From NCBI RefSeq assembly GCF_000308835.1, contig NZ_BAGN01000066.1, positions 1 to 64,000 of the forward strand: a DNA stretch of 64,000 nt, in the 5' to 3' direction. Under the pieces are notes generated by a model. The model was not told the DNA's origin, did not search any database, and saw only the letters and a program-made list of their open reading frames with translations. Below are positions 52,917 through 62,468 of this stretch, piece after piece; within the stretch, counting starts at the first letter, position 1, and each line of letters opens with the position of its first letter. Both the position numbers and the translations under genes were made by a program. Source of the stretch: Nocardia vinacea NBRC 16497. Lineage in GTDB: Bacteria > Actinomycetota > Actinomycetes > Mycobacteriales > Mycobacteriaceae.

Positions 52917-54947
52917 TCACCAGCCCGGCTCGCGGTCGACCGGAATGTTCACCCAGCTCGGCTGATTCGGGTCCAGCTCGATGTGCTGGGGCTTCAACCC
53001 GCTCTCATTCAGCAAGGGACGCAACGGAAGACTGCTCGGGAAGTTTCCGGCGAAGATGTCGACGCGCAGCCGGTGTCCCGGTTGCAGCACACCGTCGGTG
53101 GCGAACATGCCGATATCGATGACCGTCGGCTGGCCGGGCACGATCGGTTCGCGGGTGTCCAGGGTCAGATAGGGGTAGGGGTCGGTGTAGTCGCCGCTGG
53201 CCGAGCGGGTGGCCTTGCTCTCGTCGACGGCGCGCAGGGACGCGGTGCGCTGGCCGTGCGTCCACTGGGTCGAACGTCCGTCCGGCGCAACGTCGTTCAG
53301 GGTCACCGTCCAGTAGCCGTCGGTGGCGTCCAGGACGGTATTGAGGTGTATCGCGATCGGGCCGGAGATCTGCGTCGGCACGGCGACCGCCGCACTGGTG
53401 AAGGTCAGTCCATTGGTCTCCGCGATGCGAGAATCCTTCGTGCAGATGTCCGGGAGCGGCAGGATGCCCGCCGTCCCCTGCGCACCGTCGCGTGAGCAGA
53501 GCGTGGTCAGGCCGGGCGCGATCGAAACCCGTGCGGGTCCGCCCGGCACGCCGGTGAGGCTGCCGTCGTAGGCGCTGCCCGGCGCGGTGCCCGAGGCGGC
53601 CGCGTTCAAATACATACGTCGGTAATCCATATCGGGCCGCGGAAACGCCGAGGTGTGCGTCCAGCCGCCGCCCTGCTGCCACAGGGTGACCTGGTCGTAG
53701 TCATCGATGCCGTTGTCGATGCCCTTGAGCCACTTGTCGAACCACGCGCGCTGCAATACATCCAGGGCCGCCGGTCCGTCGGTGTCACCCATGCCCGAGC
53801 CGGTGGTTACGTGATAGTTGTTGTCCATCACCAGCTTCTTCTGACTGTCGGGCACATTGATCGCGTTGTAGACCCGCGGCGAGGAGTAGGCGAAGATGTC
53901 CTGCCAGCCGCCGTAGACGAAGGTCGGCACATCGATGCGATCGGGATGTCCGATCCAGGCGGTGCGCAACGGACTTTGATCGTCGAGCACCGAATACATT
54001 TCGGGCGGAATCTGATCCATGCTCTGGGTGCCCAGCGCCATGATGATCATATTGAAGAAGGTGAACGGGTCACGGACTCGGTCCGCCAGCCAGGTCCAGT
54101 CGAACTTGCCCGCGAACATGGACACCACGTCGGGAATCAGTTTCGTGCCGTCGACGGCGAGCAGCCATTCCGGAATGAACCCGATGCCGAGTGCGCCACC
54201 GGGTGCGGCGACGTCACGGATCAGATCGCTGCCCGGCACGATCGGGAAGATCGCCTGCAGCGCAGCGGGTCTGCGCTCCGCGGTCTGCAGCTGGTTGATG
54301 GCCGAATAGGAGATGCCGCTCATGCCGATCTTGCCGTTGGACCACGGCTGCGCAGCCGCCCAATCGACGACCTCGACGCCGTCCTGCTGCTCGCGATCGC
54401 CGAACACCTGCCAGGTGCCCTGGGAGAAGCCGGTGCCGCGCACGTCGACGACCACCTGGGTGTAGCCGCTCTGCACCAGTTTGCGATCCACCGCGAAGGT
54501 GCGCGCGGTGCCGCCCGCCAATGCCTGTGCCAGATCGCTGATCCCGCTCAGGCCGTAGGCCGAGAGATCGAAGCCGTGCAGCGCCTGCATCAGCGGCTCG
54601 GCCAGGCCGGGGATGGCCAGCACGGAGTCGGCGATATTCGCCATCAGCTTGGTGTAGGGCGTGAGGTTCACGATGGTCGGCGTCGGCTCGACGATCGGCT
54701 GGCCGGAGGCGTCGGCCGGGTGGTACACATTCGCCTTCAGCACCGTGCCGTCACTCATGGTGATCGGGATGTCCCAGTCGATGTAGACGTTCGGATACTG
54801 TTGCGGCCCTGCATGAGTCGCGGTGAATTGCGCATCGAGGCCGAGCGTGGCCTGGGTCGGCGCGGCGGCGACCACGGCTCCGGCAAACACGGTGAAGGTG
54901 GCTATCGCAGCAGCCACTGCCTTAATCGGACGTCGACGTCGGATCAT
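52917..54947 (-). CDS. secreted CocE/NonD-family (S15 peptidase-like) hydrolase
   Basis: A 676-residue exported protein: signal peptide MIRRRRPIKAVAAAIATFTV with cleavage near PTQA, then a three-part S15/CocE structure. The nucleophile elbow is GMSGISYSAINQL (Ser in G-I-S-Y-S), VVDVRGTGFSQG is the conserved D-x-R-G-x-G region, and a jelly-roll domain starts about residue 460 with PLPDICTKD. It hydrolyses acyl or X-Pro bonds of unknown substrates outside the cell. ATG 54947 is preferred because GGGAGGG lies 10 bases upstream. Confidence 0.84.
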   Translation of the reverse strand: MIRRRRPIKAVAAAIATFTVFAGAVVAAAPTQATLGLDAQFTATHAGPQQYPNVYIDWDIPITMSDGTVLKANVYHPADASGQPIVEPTPTIVNLTPYTKLMANIADSVLAIPGLAEPLMQALHGFDLSAYGLSGISDLAQALAGGTARTFAVDRKLVQSGYTQVVVDVRGTGFSQGTWQVFGDREQQDGVEVVDWAAAQPWSNGKIGMSGISYSAINQLQTAERRPAALQAIFPIVPGSDLIRDVAAPGGALGIGFIPEWLLAVDGTKLIPDVVSMFAGKFDWTWLADRVRDPFTFFNMIIMALGTQSMDQIPPEMYSVLDDQSPLRTAWIGHPDRIDVPTFVYGGWQDIFAYSSPRVYNAINVPDSQKKLVMDNNYHVTTGSGMGDTDGPAALDVLQRAWFDKWLKGIDNGIDDYDQVTLWQQGGGWTHTSAFPRPDMDYRRMYLNAAASGTAPGSAYDGSLTGVPGGPARVSIAPGLTTLCSRDGAQGTAGILPLPDICTKDSRIAETNGLTFTSAAVAVPTQISGPIAIHLNTVLDATDGYWTVTLNDVAPDGRSTQWTHGQRTASLRAVDESKATRSASGDYTDPYPYLTLDTREPIVPGQPTVIDIGMFATDGVLQPGHRLRVDIFAGNFPSSLPLRPLLNESGLKPQHIELDPNQPSWVNIPVDREPGW

Positions 54948-55137
54948 GCTTGCCAAACCCTCCCGGCAATGAGGAACTACCCCGTTCCCATCATCGAGTG
55001 GGTACAGTAACGTGCATCACCGTTGGTGCGCAACCGTGAGTCACTACAACGCTCTGTGCAGCACACCTTGGACTGTGGACCGTAGTTAAGTTGTCAAGCA
55101 TTCTCCCAGATCCGACTGTGCGGCAAGCGGACCGATA

Positions 55138-56307
55138 TCAGGTCAGGGCGATATCCAAGCGCTGGTAGAGCGGGACGAACACATTGGTGCGGTAGCGGCG
55201 CTTTGTGATGGTCCACGGACGGCCGGGCGCGGTCATCGCCTCCAACACCGCGGCCAGCTCCACATGGGTCAGACTCGCGCCGAGGCAGATATGGCGGCCG
55301 CCGCCGAACCACAGCTGCCGGAGTTCGTGCACCTTGCCCAGCCGCAGGTCGTAGCCGCCTGCCGCATTGTTGATCGACCAGGTCATGATCTTCACGCGGT
55401 CGCCCGCGCGTAATCGTCTGCCCGCCAACTCGATATCCGAGACGACACCGCGCCCGACGATCGGCATCGAGCTGGTTACCCGCAGCGCCTCGCGCACTGC
55501 GTCCGGAATCAGGCTCCGGTCCTCGATCAGTTCGTGCTGAGCCCCGCTATCGTGCAGCAAAGCGATCATTCGGCCCAAAGTGCTTGCCAGCGTCGCGGTT
55601 CCGGCGACGACCAGGAAGGCCGCCATGCGGCGGGTGATTTCGGGTCCGAGGCCGAGTTCGCGGCTGCGTCCGATGGTGGTGCTCGGATCGGCGGTTTCGT
55701 AGACGGCGGGCACGGAGGCGGCGATGCGGTCGGCTACAGCGCGTCCCTTGCGGGCGTTGCGTTCCGAGACAACCGTGGTGTCGTAATTACCCTTGCCGAG
55801 GTTGGCCATGGCCTCGACCAGGCCGAAGAGTTCCTCATACGCGGCGGGTGAATCGTCGACCGGCAAGCCGACCAGTTCCGCCATGGTGCGTCCGGTGAAC
55901 TCGCGCGAGAACTGCGCCATATCAACGGTTTTCCCAGCGGACAGGTCTGCGGTGAGTTGGCGCAGCATCGGCCCCACCGACCGCTCGGTAATCACCCTGG
56001 ACCGTTCGGGGGTGAACAGATCGCGAACCTGCGCTCGGAATTCGACATGCGGCCGGCCCTCGAACAGTTCGAAAACCCAATCGCCGAGCATCTGTCCCCA
56101 CCAGTGCCCGGATGCGCCGACGCCGATAATGCTGAAATGCTCGGTGTCGCTGTGGATCTGGCGTGCCAGTTCCGGGTCGGCCACCAGCCAGCCGAGTTTG
56201 GGCACCCGCCGTATCGGCTTGATCAGCGAACCGGCGGCGAGTACCAGAGGCAGTGCGGGCTGGGCGAATCCGTGCAGGGCAAATTCGTGGGCGGCGGCGG
56301 TTTTCAC
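55138..56307 (-). CDS. cytochrome P450, divergent, last gene of the five-gene operon
   Basis: A 389-residue soluble P450. The haem-Cys loop is LWFGGGRHICLGA (Cys341), and the E-x2-R motif is EALR (273-276). In helix I, where most P450s have (A/G)-G-x-(D/E)-T, this protein reads AGTAT (235-239): the acidic residue is Ala. The region before the Cys loop is shortened. Oxygen activation may therefore be altered, or the enzyme may catalyse a non-monooxygenase step. Its ATG overlaps the asparagine synthetase stop by four bases, so translation is coupled. Confidence 0.85.
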   Translation of the reverse strand: MKTAAAHEFALHGFAQPALPLVLAAGSLIKPIRRVPKLGWLVADPELARQIHSDTEHFSIIGVGASGHWWGQMLGDWVFELFEGRPHVEFRAQVRDLFTPERSRVITERSVGPMLRQLTADLSAGKTVDMAQFSREFTGRTMAELVGLPVDDSPAAYEELFGLVEAMANLGKGNYDTTVVSERNARKGRAVADRIAASVPAVYETADPSTTIGRSRELGLGPEITRRMAAFLVVAGTATLASTLGRMIALLHDSGAQHELIEDRSLIPDAVREALRVTSSMPIVGRGVVSDIELAGRRLRAGDRVKIMTWSINNAAGGYDLRLGKVHELRQLWFGGGRHICLGASLTHVELAAVLEAMTAPGRPWTITKRRYRTNVFVPLYQRLDIALT

Positions 56308-58211
56308 GAGGCGACTCGCTCACTCGTGCCCAGCGACCGGAATTGGTCCAGCACGAGGTGGGTGGACATGACGGCCAGGCAACCCCATTCGGCGGCAGTG
56401 GCGGCCCAGGTGCCGGTCCGATCGACCGCCGTGCGCCACATCCGTTCGGTGGCGACCGGATCGAAGATCCCGTAGCGCCGCACCGAATCCCGAGACAGAT
56501 GGTCGTGCGCCAGATCCGCACCAGAACCGGTGAGATACCACGGGCCGACCGGTGTCATGAACGGCTTCTTGCGCCTGCGCACGATCTGTTTCGGCAGCAC
56601 GTCCGCGGTGGCCCGCTTCAACGCGTATTTCTCGGTTCCCCAGTGCACCAGCATCTCCGGTGACAGTTCGGCGCAGACATCGATGACATCGCGGTCGAGG
56701 TAGGGCACGCGCACCTCGATGCTATTGGCCATCCCGAGGCGATCCGAGATCGGCAGGACCCAGTGCGGCAGCCGGGTGTAGAACTCGAAATGCAGTTGGC
56801 GGCGGATCTTGTCGTGCGGCGGCGGCGGAGCGAGCGGTGATGGTGCCGGCAGGCCCTCGGGCGCAATGGGTCCCGTGGTGTCGCCGAGAGCACTCCACAG
56901 ATAGATCCAAGGCGGCACCTCGCCGTAGCGTGCGGTGTATTCAGCACGTCGTCCTGCGACGGAGACGATGTGGCTGTCCAAACCCGAGGGCGCACCGACC
57001 CATTTGGTGGCATTGCGCCAGATTGCGGTCTGGGCCCATTTCAGCTGTTCGAACCGGGAGCTCAGCTTCATCAGGCGGTAGAAGTCGTAGCCCGCCAACA
57101 GCTCATCGGAGCCGTCGCCGCTCATGGCGACCTTGAGGCCCTTGTGCCGAGCGAACTCGGTCAGTTCGAGGAACGGTGTCGCCACCGCCCCGTACCAGAA
57201 CGGTGATTCGAAGTGCCACAGGCTCTTCGGCAGTAGCTCGCACGCGCGAGCGCCGGTCATCTCGACCTCGTCATTGGCTACGCCGAGCGACTGGGCGACC
57301 AGCCGTGACATCGGCGTCTCGTCGAGGATTTCACCGGTGAGTCGGATACTCGCGGTGGTGAGCGGTGCGTCGCAGCGTCGGGCGGCCACCGCGGCAATGG
57401 CGGAGCTGTCGAGGCCGCCGCTCAGCGCGATTCCGGCCGACACCTCGTCGGGCAGGCGTTTGCGCACCGCGGCGGTGAAGGCATCGTTGAACCGCTCGAT
57501 CGCGGCCCGGCCGGTGAGCAGCGGTGCATCGGGATCGCGGCGCAGGAACGGTGTGAAGTAGCGCTGTTCGGAGATACCGCGACGATCGATCGTGACGATG
57601 GTCGCGGGTGGCAGATCGTCGACACCCTGCCAGAAGGTGCGCGGTGCGATTGTGTGGCCGTAGAACAGGCAGTCGCTGAGGCCCTGCGGGTCCATGGTCA
57701 CCTCGACCAGTCCGGAGGCGAAGATGCCCTTGATCTCCGAGGCGAAAACGATCCGGCTGCCGCGGTGGTGATAGAAGAGCGGTTTGACGCCGACCCGATC
57801 GCGGGTGAGCAGCAACCGTTCTCGGTGCGAGTCCCACAGGGCGATGGCGAAATCGCCGTCCAGGCGTTCGACGAAGCCCGGACCGTACTCCTCGTAGAGG
57901 TGCGGGATCACCTCGGCATCGGAGTGGCTGCGGAACCGATGCCCGCGCGCGGCGAGCGCATCGCGCAGTTCCCGATGGTTGTAGATTTCGCCGTTGAAGA
58001 CGACGTGGACGGTGTCGTCCTCGTTGCGGGCGGGCTGCGCACCGTGCTCGACATCGACGATGGCGAGGCGCTGGAAGCCGAAGGCGACATTGCGGCTGTG
58101 CCAGGTGCTGACACCGTCGGGGCCGCGGTGGCGTTGGATCTCGTTCATGGCCGCGATCGGGGTCGGATCGACCGGTCCGGCGAAATCGACTATTCCATTG
58201 ATGCCGCACAT
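56304..58211 (-). CDS. asnB: glutamine-hydrolysing asparagine synthetase-type amidotransferase
   Basis: A 635-residue AsnB-like enzyme. Cys2 is the glutaminase nucleophile (MCGINGIVDF) with RHRGPDG and FNGEIYNH forming the class II amidotransferase site. The synthetase P-loop SGGLDSS is at 264-270, and the C-terminal domain runs to about 620. It activates a carboxylate with ATP and converts it to an amide. Within a run of P450s, a monooxygenase and an acyltransferase, it more likely amidates the pathway product than makes asparagine. One base separates it from the monooxygenase gene upstream. Confidence 0.9.
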   Translation of the reverse strand: MCGINGIVDFAGPVDPTPIAAMNEIQRHRGPDGVSTWHSRNVAFGFQRLAIVDVEHGAQPARNEDDTVHVVFNGEIYNHRELRDALAARGHRFRSHSDAEVIPHLYEEYGPGFVERLDGDFAIALWDSHRERLLLTRDRVGVKPLFYHHRGSRIVFASEIKGIFASGLVEVTMDPQGLSDCLFYGHTIAPRTFWQGVDDLPPATIVTIDRRGISEQRYFTPFLRRDPDAPLLTGRAAIERFNDAFTAAVRKRLPDEVSAGIALSGGLDSSAIAAVAARRCDAPLTTASIRLTGEILDETPMSRLVAQSLGVANDEVEMTGARACELLPKSLWHFESPFWYGAVATPFLELTEFARHKGLKVAMSGDGSDELLAGYDFYRLMKLSSRFEQLKWAQTAIWRNATKWVGAPSGLDSHIVSVAGRRAEYTARYGEVPPWIYLWSALGDTTGPIAPEGLPAPSPLAPPPPHDKIRRQLHFEFYTRLPHWVLPISDRLGMANSIEVRVPYLDRDVIDVCAELSPEMLVHWGTEKYALKRATADVLPKQIVRRRKKPFMTPVGPWYLTGSGADLAHDHLSRDSVRRYGIFDPVATERMWRTAVDRTGTWAATAAEWGCLAVMSTHLVLDQFRSLGTSERVAS

Positions 58212-58212
58212 G

Positions 58213-59682
58213 TCACTGTCTTCCGGTATCCCAGTCCCGCGGACGGATGCGACGGCGGTCGAGTCGGACGCTGAACGTTCCGCCCGGCCAGGTCAGGGTG
58301 TTGGTGCCGTCCTGATCGACGAAGTAGCTGGTGCATCCGCCGGTCGACCACACCCGGGTGGCGAGCAGTTTCCGGGCGCGCGTGACCCATTCGCGCTCAG
58401 CTCGCTCGGACGGGCTGTAGCGGCGAATCCCCTTGGCCCGCATATGCTCGATCGTCTTGGCGATCAGCTTCGTCGTGGGTTCGATGGCGAGGAATTGCGA
58501 GGTGTGCGGCAGGGCGGTATTCGGTCCGGTGACCGCGAACAGATTCGGCAACCCGGCGAATGCAATGCCACGGTAGGCGCGAAAACCATCTCGTTGGAAC
58601 TTCTTGCGCGTAGAGGTCGCCGCGGTACGGAACTCCGGGAAGTGCGCGATGGAATCCTGGACGTGGAAGCCGGTGGCCCACACGATCGCATCGACCTCGT
58701 GCAACTCTCCGTCGGCGGTGCGGAGGCCGGTCGCGGTGATCTCGGTGATCTTCTCGGTGCTCAGCCGCACATTCGGGCGGGTGAACGAGCGGTAGTACTC
58801 ATCGGAGACCATCGGTCGCTTACAGCCGAATGCGTAGTCGGGCGTAAGTTTGCGCCGCAGCTCGGGATCGGGCACCTGCTCGGCCAGCATCTTGCGGACG
58901 ACCCACTCGTAGACCGAAACCAGCCGCGGATGAAATACGGCGAAGTGCATGGCCTCCAGGAACAGGAAGACGAATCCGCGCGCCGCCAACCGGATCGGCG
59001 GCACGGTGCGCAGTATCTTGCGCACGGTCGGCGGAATCGGCCGGTCCAGGCGCGGGATCACCCAGGCCGGAGTGCGCTGGAACGAGATGAGCTCAGCCGC
59101 CGTTTTCGCGAGCGCGGGCACGATCTGCACCGCACTCGCCCCGGCCCCGATCACAGCGACCCGCTTGCCCGCCGGTTCGAATGACGGGTCCCACTTGCTC
59201 GAATGCATCTGCGGCCCAGCGAAATCGGAGCGACCGGGAATATCCGGAATTGCCTCGGCGTGTAGGGAGAAGTAACCCATGACGACGGCGCGGGCCCGGA
59301 CCAGCCTGCCGTCGCTCAGCCGAAGCACCCACTGTTCGACCTCGTCGTCGAAATCCGCCTCGGCCACGTCACTGTTCAGCTGCACATGCCGCCGCAGATC
59401 GAAGGTGTCGACGACCTGTTCGGTGTAGGCACGCAATTCGGGCTGGGTCGCGTACACGCGGGTCCAATCGGCGTTCGGCGCAAAGGAGTACGAGTACAGC
59501 ACGGATGGCACGTCTACGGCGCAGCCGGGATAGATGTTATCGCGCCAAGTGCCGCCGATGGCATCGGCGCGCTCGAGGATGACGAAGTTGTCATTGCCGA
59601 GGCGGCGCAGGTTCACCGCGACGCCGAGCCCGCTGAAGCCCGCGCCGATAATCGCCACATCGTAGTTCGGCATGGACGTCAT
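58213..59682 (-). CDS. flavin monooxygenase, Baeyer-Villiger type
   Basis: A 489-residue class B flavoprotein. FAD site IIGAGFSGLG (13-18 core), GGTWRDNIYPGCAVDVPS, the BVMO fingerprint F-x-G-x3-H-x3-W (FAGPQMHSSKWD) and a second dinucleotide site VIGAGASAVQIVP for NADPH are present. WATGF closes the fold. It would oxygenate a ketone to an ester or lactone, or S-/N-oxidise. The ATG overlaps the acyltransferase stop by four bases. Its end lies one base from the asnB start. Confidence 0.88.
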   Translation of the reverse strand: MTSMPNYDVAIIGAGFSGLGVAVNLRRLGNDNFVILERADAIGGTWRDNIYPGCAVDVPSVLYSYSFAPNADWTRVYATQPELRAYTEQVVDTFDLRRHVQLNSDVAEADFDDEVEQWVLRLSDGRLVRARAVVMGYFSLHAEAIPDIPGRSDFAGPQMHSSKWDPSFEPAGKRVAVIGAGASAVQIVPALAKTAAELISFQRTPAWVIPRLDRPIPPTVRKILRTVPPIRLAARGFVFLFLEAMHFAVFHPRLVSVYEWVVRKMLAEQVPDPELRRKLTPDYAFGCKRPMVSDEYYRSFTRPNVRLSTEKITEITATGLRTADGELHEVDAIVWATGFHVQDSIAHFPEFRTAATSTRKKFQRDGFRAYRGIAFAGLPNLFAVTGPNTALPHTSQFLAIEPTTKLIAKTIEHMRAKGIRRYSPSERAEREWVTRARKLLATRVWSTGGCTSYFVDQDGTNTLTWPGGTFSVRLDRRRIRPRDWDTGRQ

Positions 59683-61079
59683 CCAGCGGCTAGCTGTGTG
59701 CGGTCCGGCAGGAGCAGTTCGGTGAGCTCATCGAGCGCGGCATCCATGGCCCCGGTGAGGTACGACATCGGCGGCAGCTTGTCCTGAACACCGAGAACGC
59801 CGAAATGCAGCCCACCCGAATAGCCGATGCAGGTGAAGTTCAGCGAATTGCCGTGCATGAGCAGTGAGATCGGATAGATCGTCTCGAGCCGCGCACCGTT
59901 CCAGTACAGCGGGTTTCGCGGCCCCGGCACATTGGAGATGCCCATGGGGTGGGAGGATGCGGTGTTGGTGAAGCCGAAGCTGAGCCCGAGGATCCACGGC
60001 AGGGTGACCGCGAGTCCGTAGCCGATGACCTCGTTCGGTGCCATCTCACCCATATGCTGTTTCGCGGCGCGGATGTAGTACTTGACCGCGCTCAACCGGT
60101 CGCGTGGATCGGCGATATCGGTGGCGAGCGCGGTGAACATCATGCCCGCGCGGGTGCCTGCGCGCGCGTCGTCCTCCTCGCGCAGGTCGGTGGGCACGCC
60201 CGCGGTCAACGACTCTTCGGGCAACGTAGCGTGATCGGTCAGGTAGCTGCGCAGCGCCGTGCTCACGAGGTACAGCACGATGTCGTTGATCGTGCAGTCA
60301 CCCGCCTTCGCCAATCGCTTGAACAGCGCGAGGTCGTAGCGACGCCGGGACAGATCGCGCGCGCCGGTGATGGTGCCGTCGAGAATGGTCTCCGGCTGCT
60401 GGTACGCCTTCTGCGCCAGCGTCTTATCGCCGCGCGCACGTCGAAAGGCATCGCGAGCGGCGGATCCGACGCCGCGCAGCAGGGCCAGCACGCCGGTCAA
60501 TGCGGTGAGCAGGGCACGGAACGGATTCGCCGTACCGGCTTCGGCCGATTCGGCGGCCGGACGCACGGTGAACAGGTCCGGCACATCGCGGGCGTCGGCA
60601 TCCTCGGTGAACGTATCGGTGAACAACCGCATGGCCGATGCGCCGTCGAGCAGGCTGTGATGAACCTTGAGCAGGAGCGCGAAACGGTCCTGGGCCAGTC
60701 CCTCGATGACGTGCAATTCCCATGGCGGACGGCTCATATCGAGCTGCTTCTGATGGATCGACGACACGAGCTCGGTCAACTGATCCTGGCTGCCCGGCTC
60801 CGGCAGCGTCCACTCCCGGATGTGCTCGCTCAGGTCGATATCGTCGACCTCACGCACCATGGCCGCGACACCCGGCGGCGGGAACTTCAGCGGGCGGAAA
60901 TTCCAGGGTTGCGGCAGGCTCGCCGGTGCGTCCAATCCGGCCCGCCACTGCCGCAGGAATTGGGCCGCCCCGCCCTCGGGTGCGGTGAATTCCAGTAGGA
61001 AGGCGATATGCATCGGCATATCGGGTGATTCGAGCGACAGCCAGACACCGTCGGTCGCGGTCAGTCGATGCAACGACAT
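59679..61079 (-). CDS. wax ester synthase/diacylglycerol acyltransferase (WS/DGAT)
   Basis: A 466-residue bifunctional acyltransferase of the mycobacterial Tgs type. The catalytic H-H-x3-D-G motif is HHSLLDG (His140, His141, Asp145). The C-terminal DUF1298 part includes SHPMGISNVPGP and LNFTCIGYSGGLHFGV. It joins acyl-CoA to an alcohol (wax ester) or to diacylglycerol. In this operon it may esterify a hydroxylated pathway product instead of making storage lipid. It is 33 bases from the first P450 gene and coupled to the monooxygenase. Confidence 0.9.
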   Translation of the reverse strand: MSLHRLTATDGVWLSLESPDMPMHIAFLLEFTAPEGGAAQFLRQWRAGLDAPASLPQPWNFRPLKFPPPGVAAMVREVDDIDLSEHIREWTLPEPGSQDQLTELVSSIHQKQLDMSRPPWELHVIEGLAQDRFALLLKVHHSLLDGASAMRLFTDTFTEDADARDVPDLFTVRPAAESAEAGTANPFRALLTALTGVLALLRGVGSAARDAFRRARGDKTLAQKAYQQPETILDGTITGARDLSRRRYDLALFKRLAKAGDCTINDIVLYLVSTALRSYLTDHATLPEESLTAGVPTDLREEDDARAGTRAGMMFTALATDIADPRDRLSAVKYYIRAAKQHMGEMAPNEVIGYGLAVTLPWILGLSFGFTNTASSHPMGISNVPGPRNPLYWNGARLETIYPISLLMHGNSLNFTCIGYSGGLHFGVLGVQDKLPPMSYLTGAMDAALDELTELLLPDRTQLAAG

Positions 61080-61112
61080 CTACATCCTTAGAGTGTGCTC
61101 GGCGAACGGGGG

Positions 61113-62468
61113 TTAGGCGGGCCGTCGGACCAGTTCGAGATCGAGATCGATGGGGATGACGGCGAAGTGGAAGCGATCCTTCGGCGCCTGCGCACCCGCG
61201 GGCAGACGCACCTCGAAGTTGCGGCAGACCATGCCGGTTACATTCTTGATCTCCAACATCGCCAACCCGCGCCCTGGACAGAAGCGTGGACCGGCCCCGA
61301 ACGGCGTGGAGACCTCGGGCCGATGCGTGCCGTGCTCGGTGCGCAGCCAGCGATCCGGGTCGAACCGCAGCGCGTCCTCGAAGTTCTTCTCCTGCAGGCT
61401 CGCATGCTGCACATTGACGATCACCCAGGTGCCAGCCGGGATGTGCACACCATCGATCGTGGTGTCGACGGCGGCCTCGAGTCCGACGATCGGAGTCGTC
61501 GGTCGCAGCCGCATCGATTCGGCGACAACGGCTTCCAGATACGGCTGCCGGTCCAGCGCCGAGGGGATCTCGGCGACCTCCTCGCGAATCCGTTCCTGCA
61601 CAGCCGGATTGCCCGCGAGATGGTAGAGCAGCCAGGCCATGGCATTGCTGGTGGTGTCCTGACCGGCGATCAGGATGGTCAGCGCCTCGGCGAACAGTTG
61701 GTCATCGGTGAAGGAGGTGCTGCCATCCTGCGCCAACAGGAAGGCCTCGATGAAATTCGTCGGCGCCGCAGGTAGATTCGCGCGGGCCCGACTGATGACA
61801 CCGGTGAGATCGGTGCGCAGTGCGGCCAGTGCGCGCTCCAGCGCCCGGTCGTCCGGAAGTTTGACGTAACGCCAGTACGGAAGCGGGCTGTTGATCCGCC
61901 GGTTGATGAGCGGGAAGATCAGCTCCAGGTGCCGCTGGATGATGTCGCCGGACTGTTCGATGGTGTTGATGTCGTAGTCGAAGGTCAACTTGGCGGTGAC
62001 GTCCACCGTGTAGCGAGTCAGGTCGGCGCGAATATCCTTGGGCGACTGCCATTCCCAGCGCCGTTGCAGCCGTCCGGTGATGGTCTCCAGGGTGGGATGG
62101 AAGCTGCGCAGATGCGAGGCATTGAAGGCGGGCATCGCCAGCTTGCGACGCAGCCGCCACGCCTCACCCTCCAGCGAGAACAGTCCGTTGGAACCCATCT
62201 CGTCCATGACCGATTCGATCGCCGACTGCCGCCGGAACCCGCCGGGCCGGTCACGGAAGATCTCGCGGTTCAGATCGGGATCACTGACGACCACGATGTG
62301 CCGCCCCGGCATCTTCAACTGGTAGAGCGGGCCGTGCTCATCGCACCATTCGTCGAACTGACGGTGCAGCAACGAGGGCCGCATCTGCGGGAGATTCCCC
62401 AGCAACGGCCACCGGCTCGGCCCCGGGAGATCATCCACGGTCTTGGCGGGTGAGATCGAGACGGACAA
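61113..62468 (-). CDS. cytochrome P450, canonical, first gene of the five-gene operon
   Basis: A 451-residue P450 resembling fatty-acid/steroid hydroxylases of the CYP102/class E type. Proline-rich start (LPGPSRWPLLGNLP), helix I AGQDTTSN with intact acid-alcohol pair, E-x2-R in AESMRLRP, and the haem loop PFGAGPRFCPGRGLA are all standard. It has no reductase domain, so redox partners must be encoded elsewhere. As the promoter-proximal gene it likely carries out the first oxidation. The 597-base gap upstream holds the probable promoter. Confidence 0.9.
   Translation of the reverse strand: MSVSISPAKTVDDLPGPSRWPLLGNLPQMRPSLLHRQFDEWCDEHGPLYQLKMPGRHIVVVSDPDLNREIFRDRPGGFRRQSAIESVMDEMGSNGLFSLEGEAWRLRRKLAMPAFNASHLRSFHPTLETITGRLQRRWEWQSPKDIRADLTRYTVDVTAKLTFDYDINTIEQSGDIIQRHLELIFPLINRRINSPLPYWRYVKLPDDRALERALAALRTDLTGVISRARANLPAAPTNFIEAFLLAQDGSTSFTDDQLFAEALTILIAGQDTTSNAMAWLLYHLAGNPAVQERIREEVAEIPSALDRQPYLEAVVAESMRLRPTTPIVGLEAAVDTTIDGVHIPAGTWVIVNVQHASLQEKNFEDALRFDPDRWLRTEHGTHRPEVSTPFGAGPRFCPGRGLAMLEIKNVTGMVCRNFEVRLPAGAQAPKDRFHFAVIPIDLDLELVRRPA

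Noticed and set aside
53655..55010. A 451-codon forward frame over the CocE-type hydrolase
   Set aside because: Antisense shadow of a gene with signal peptide and S15 motifs.
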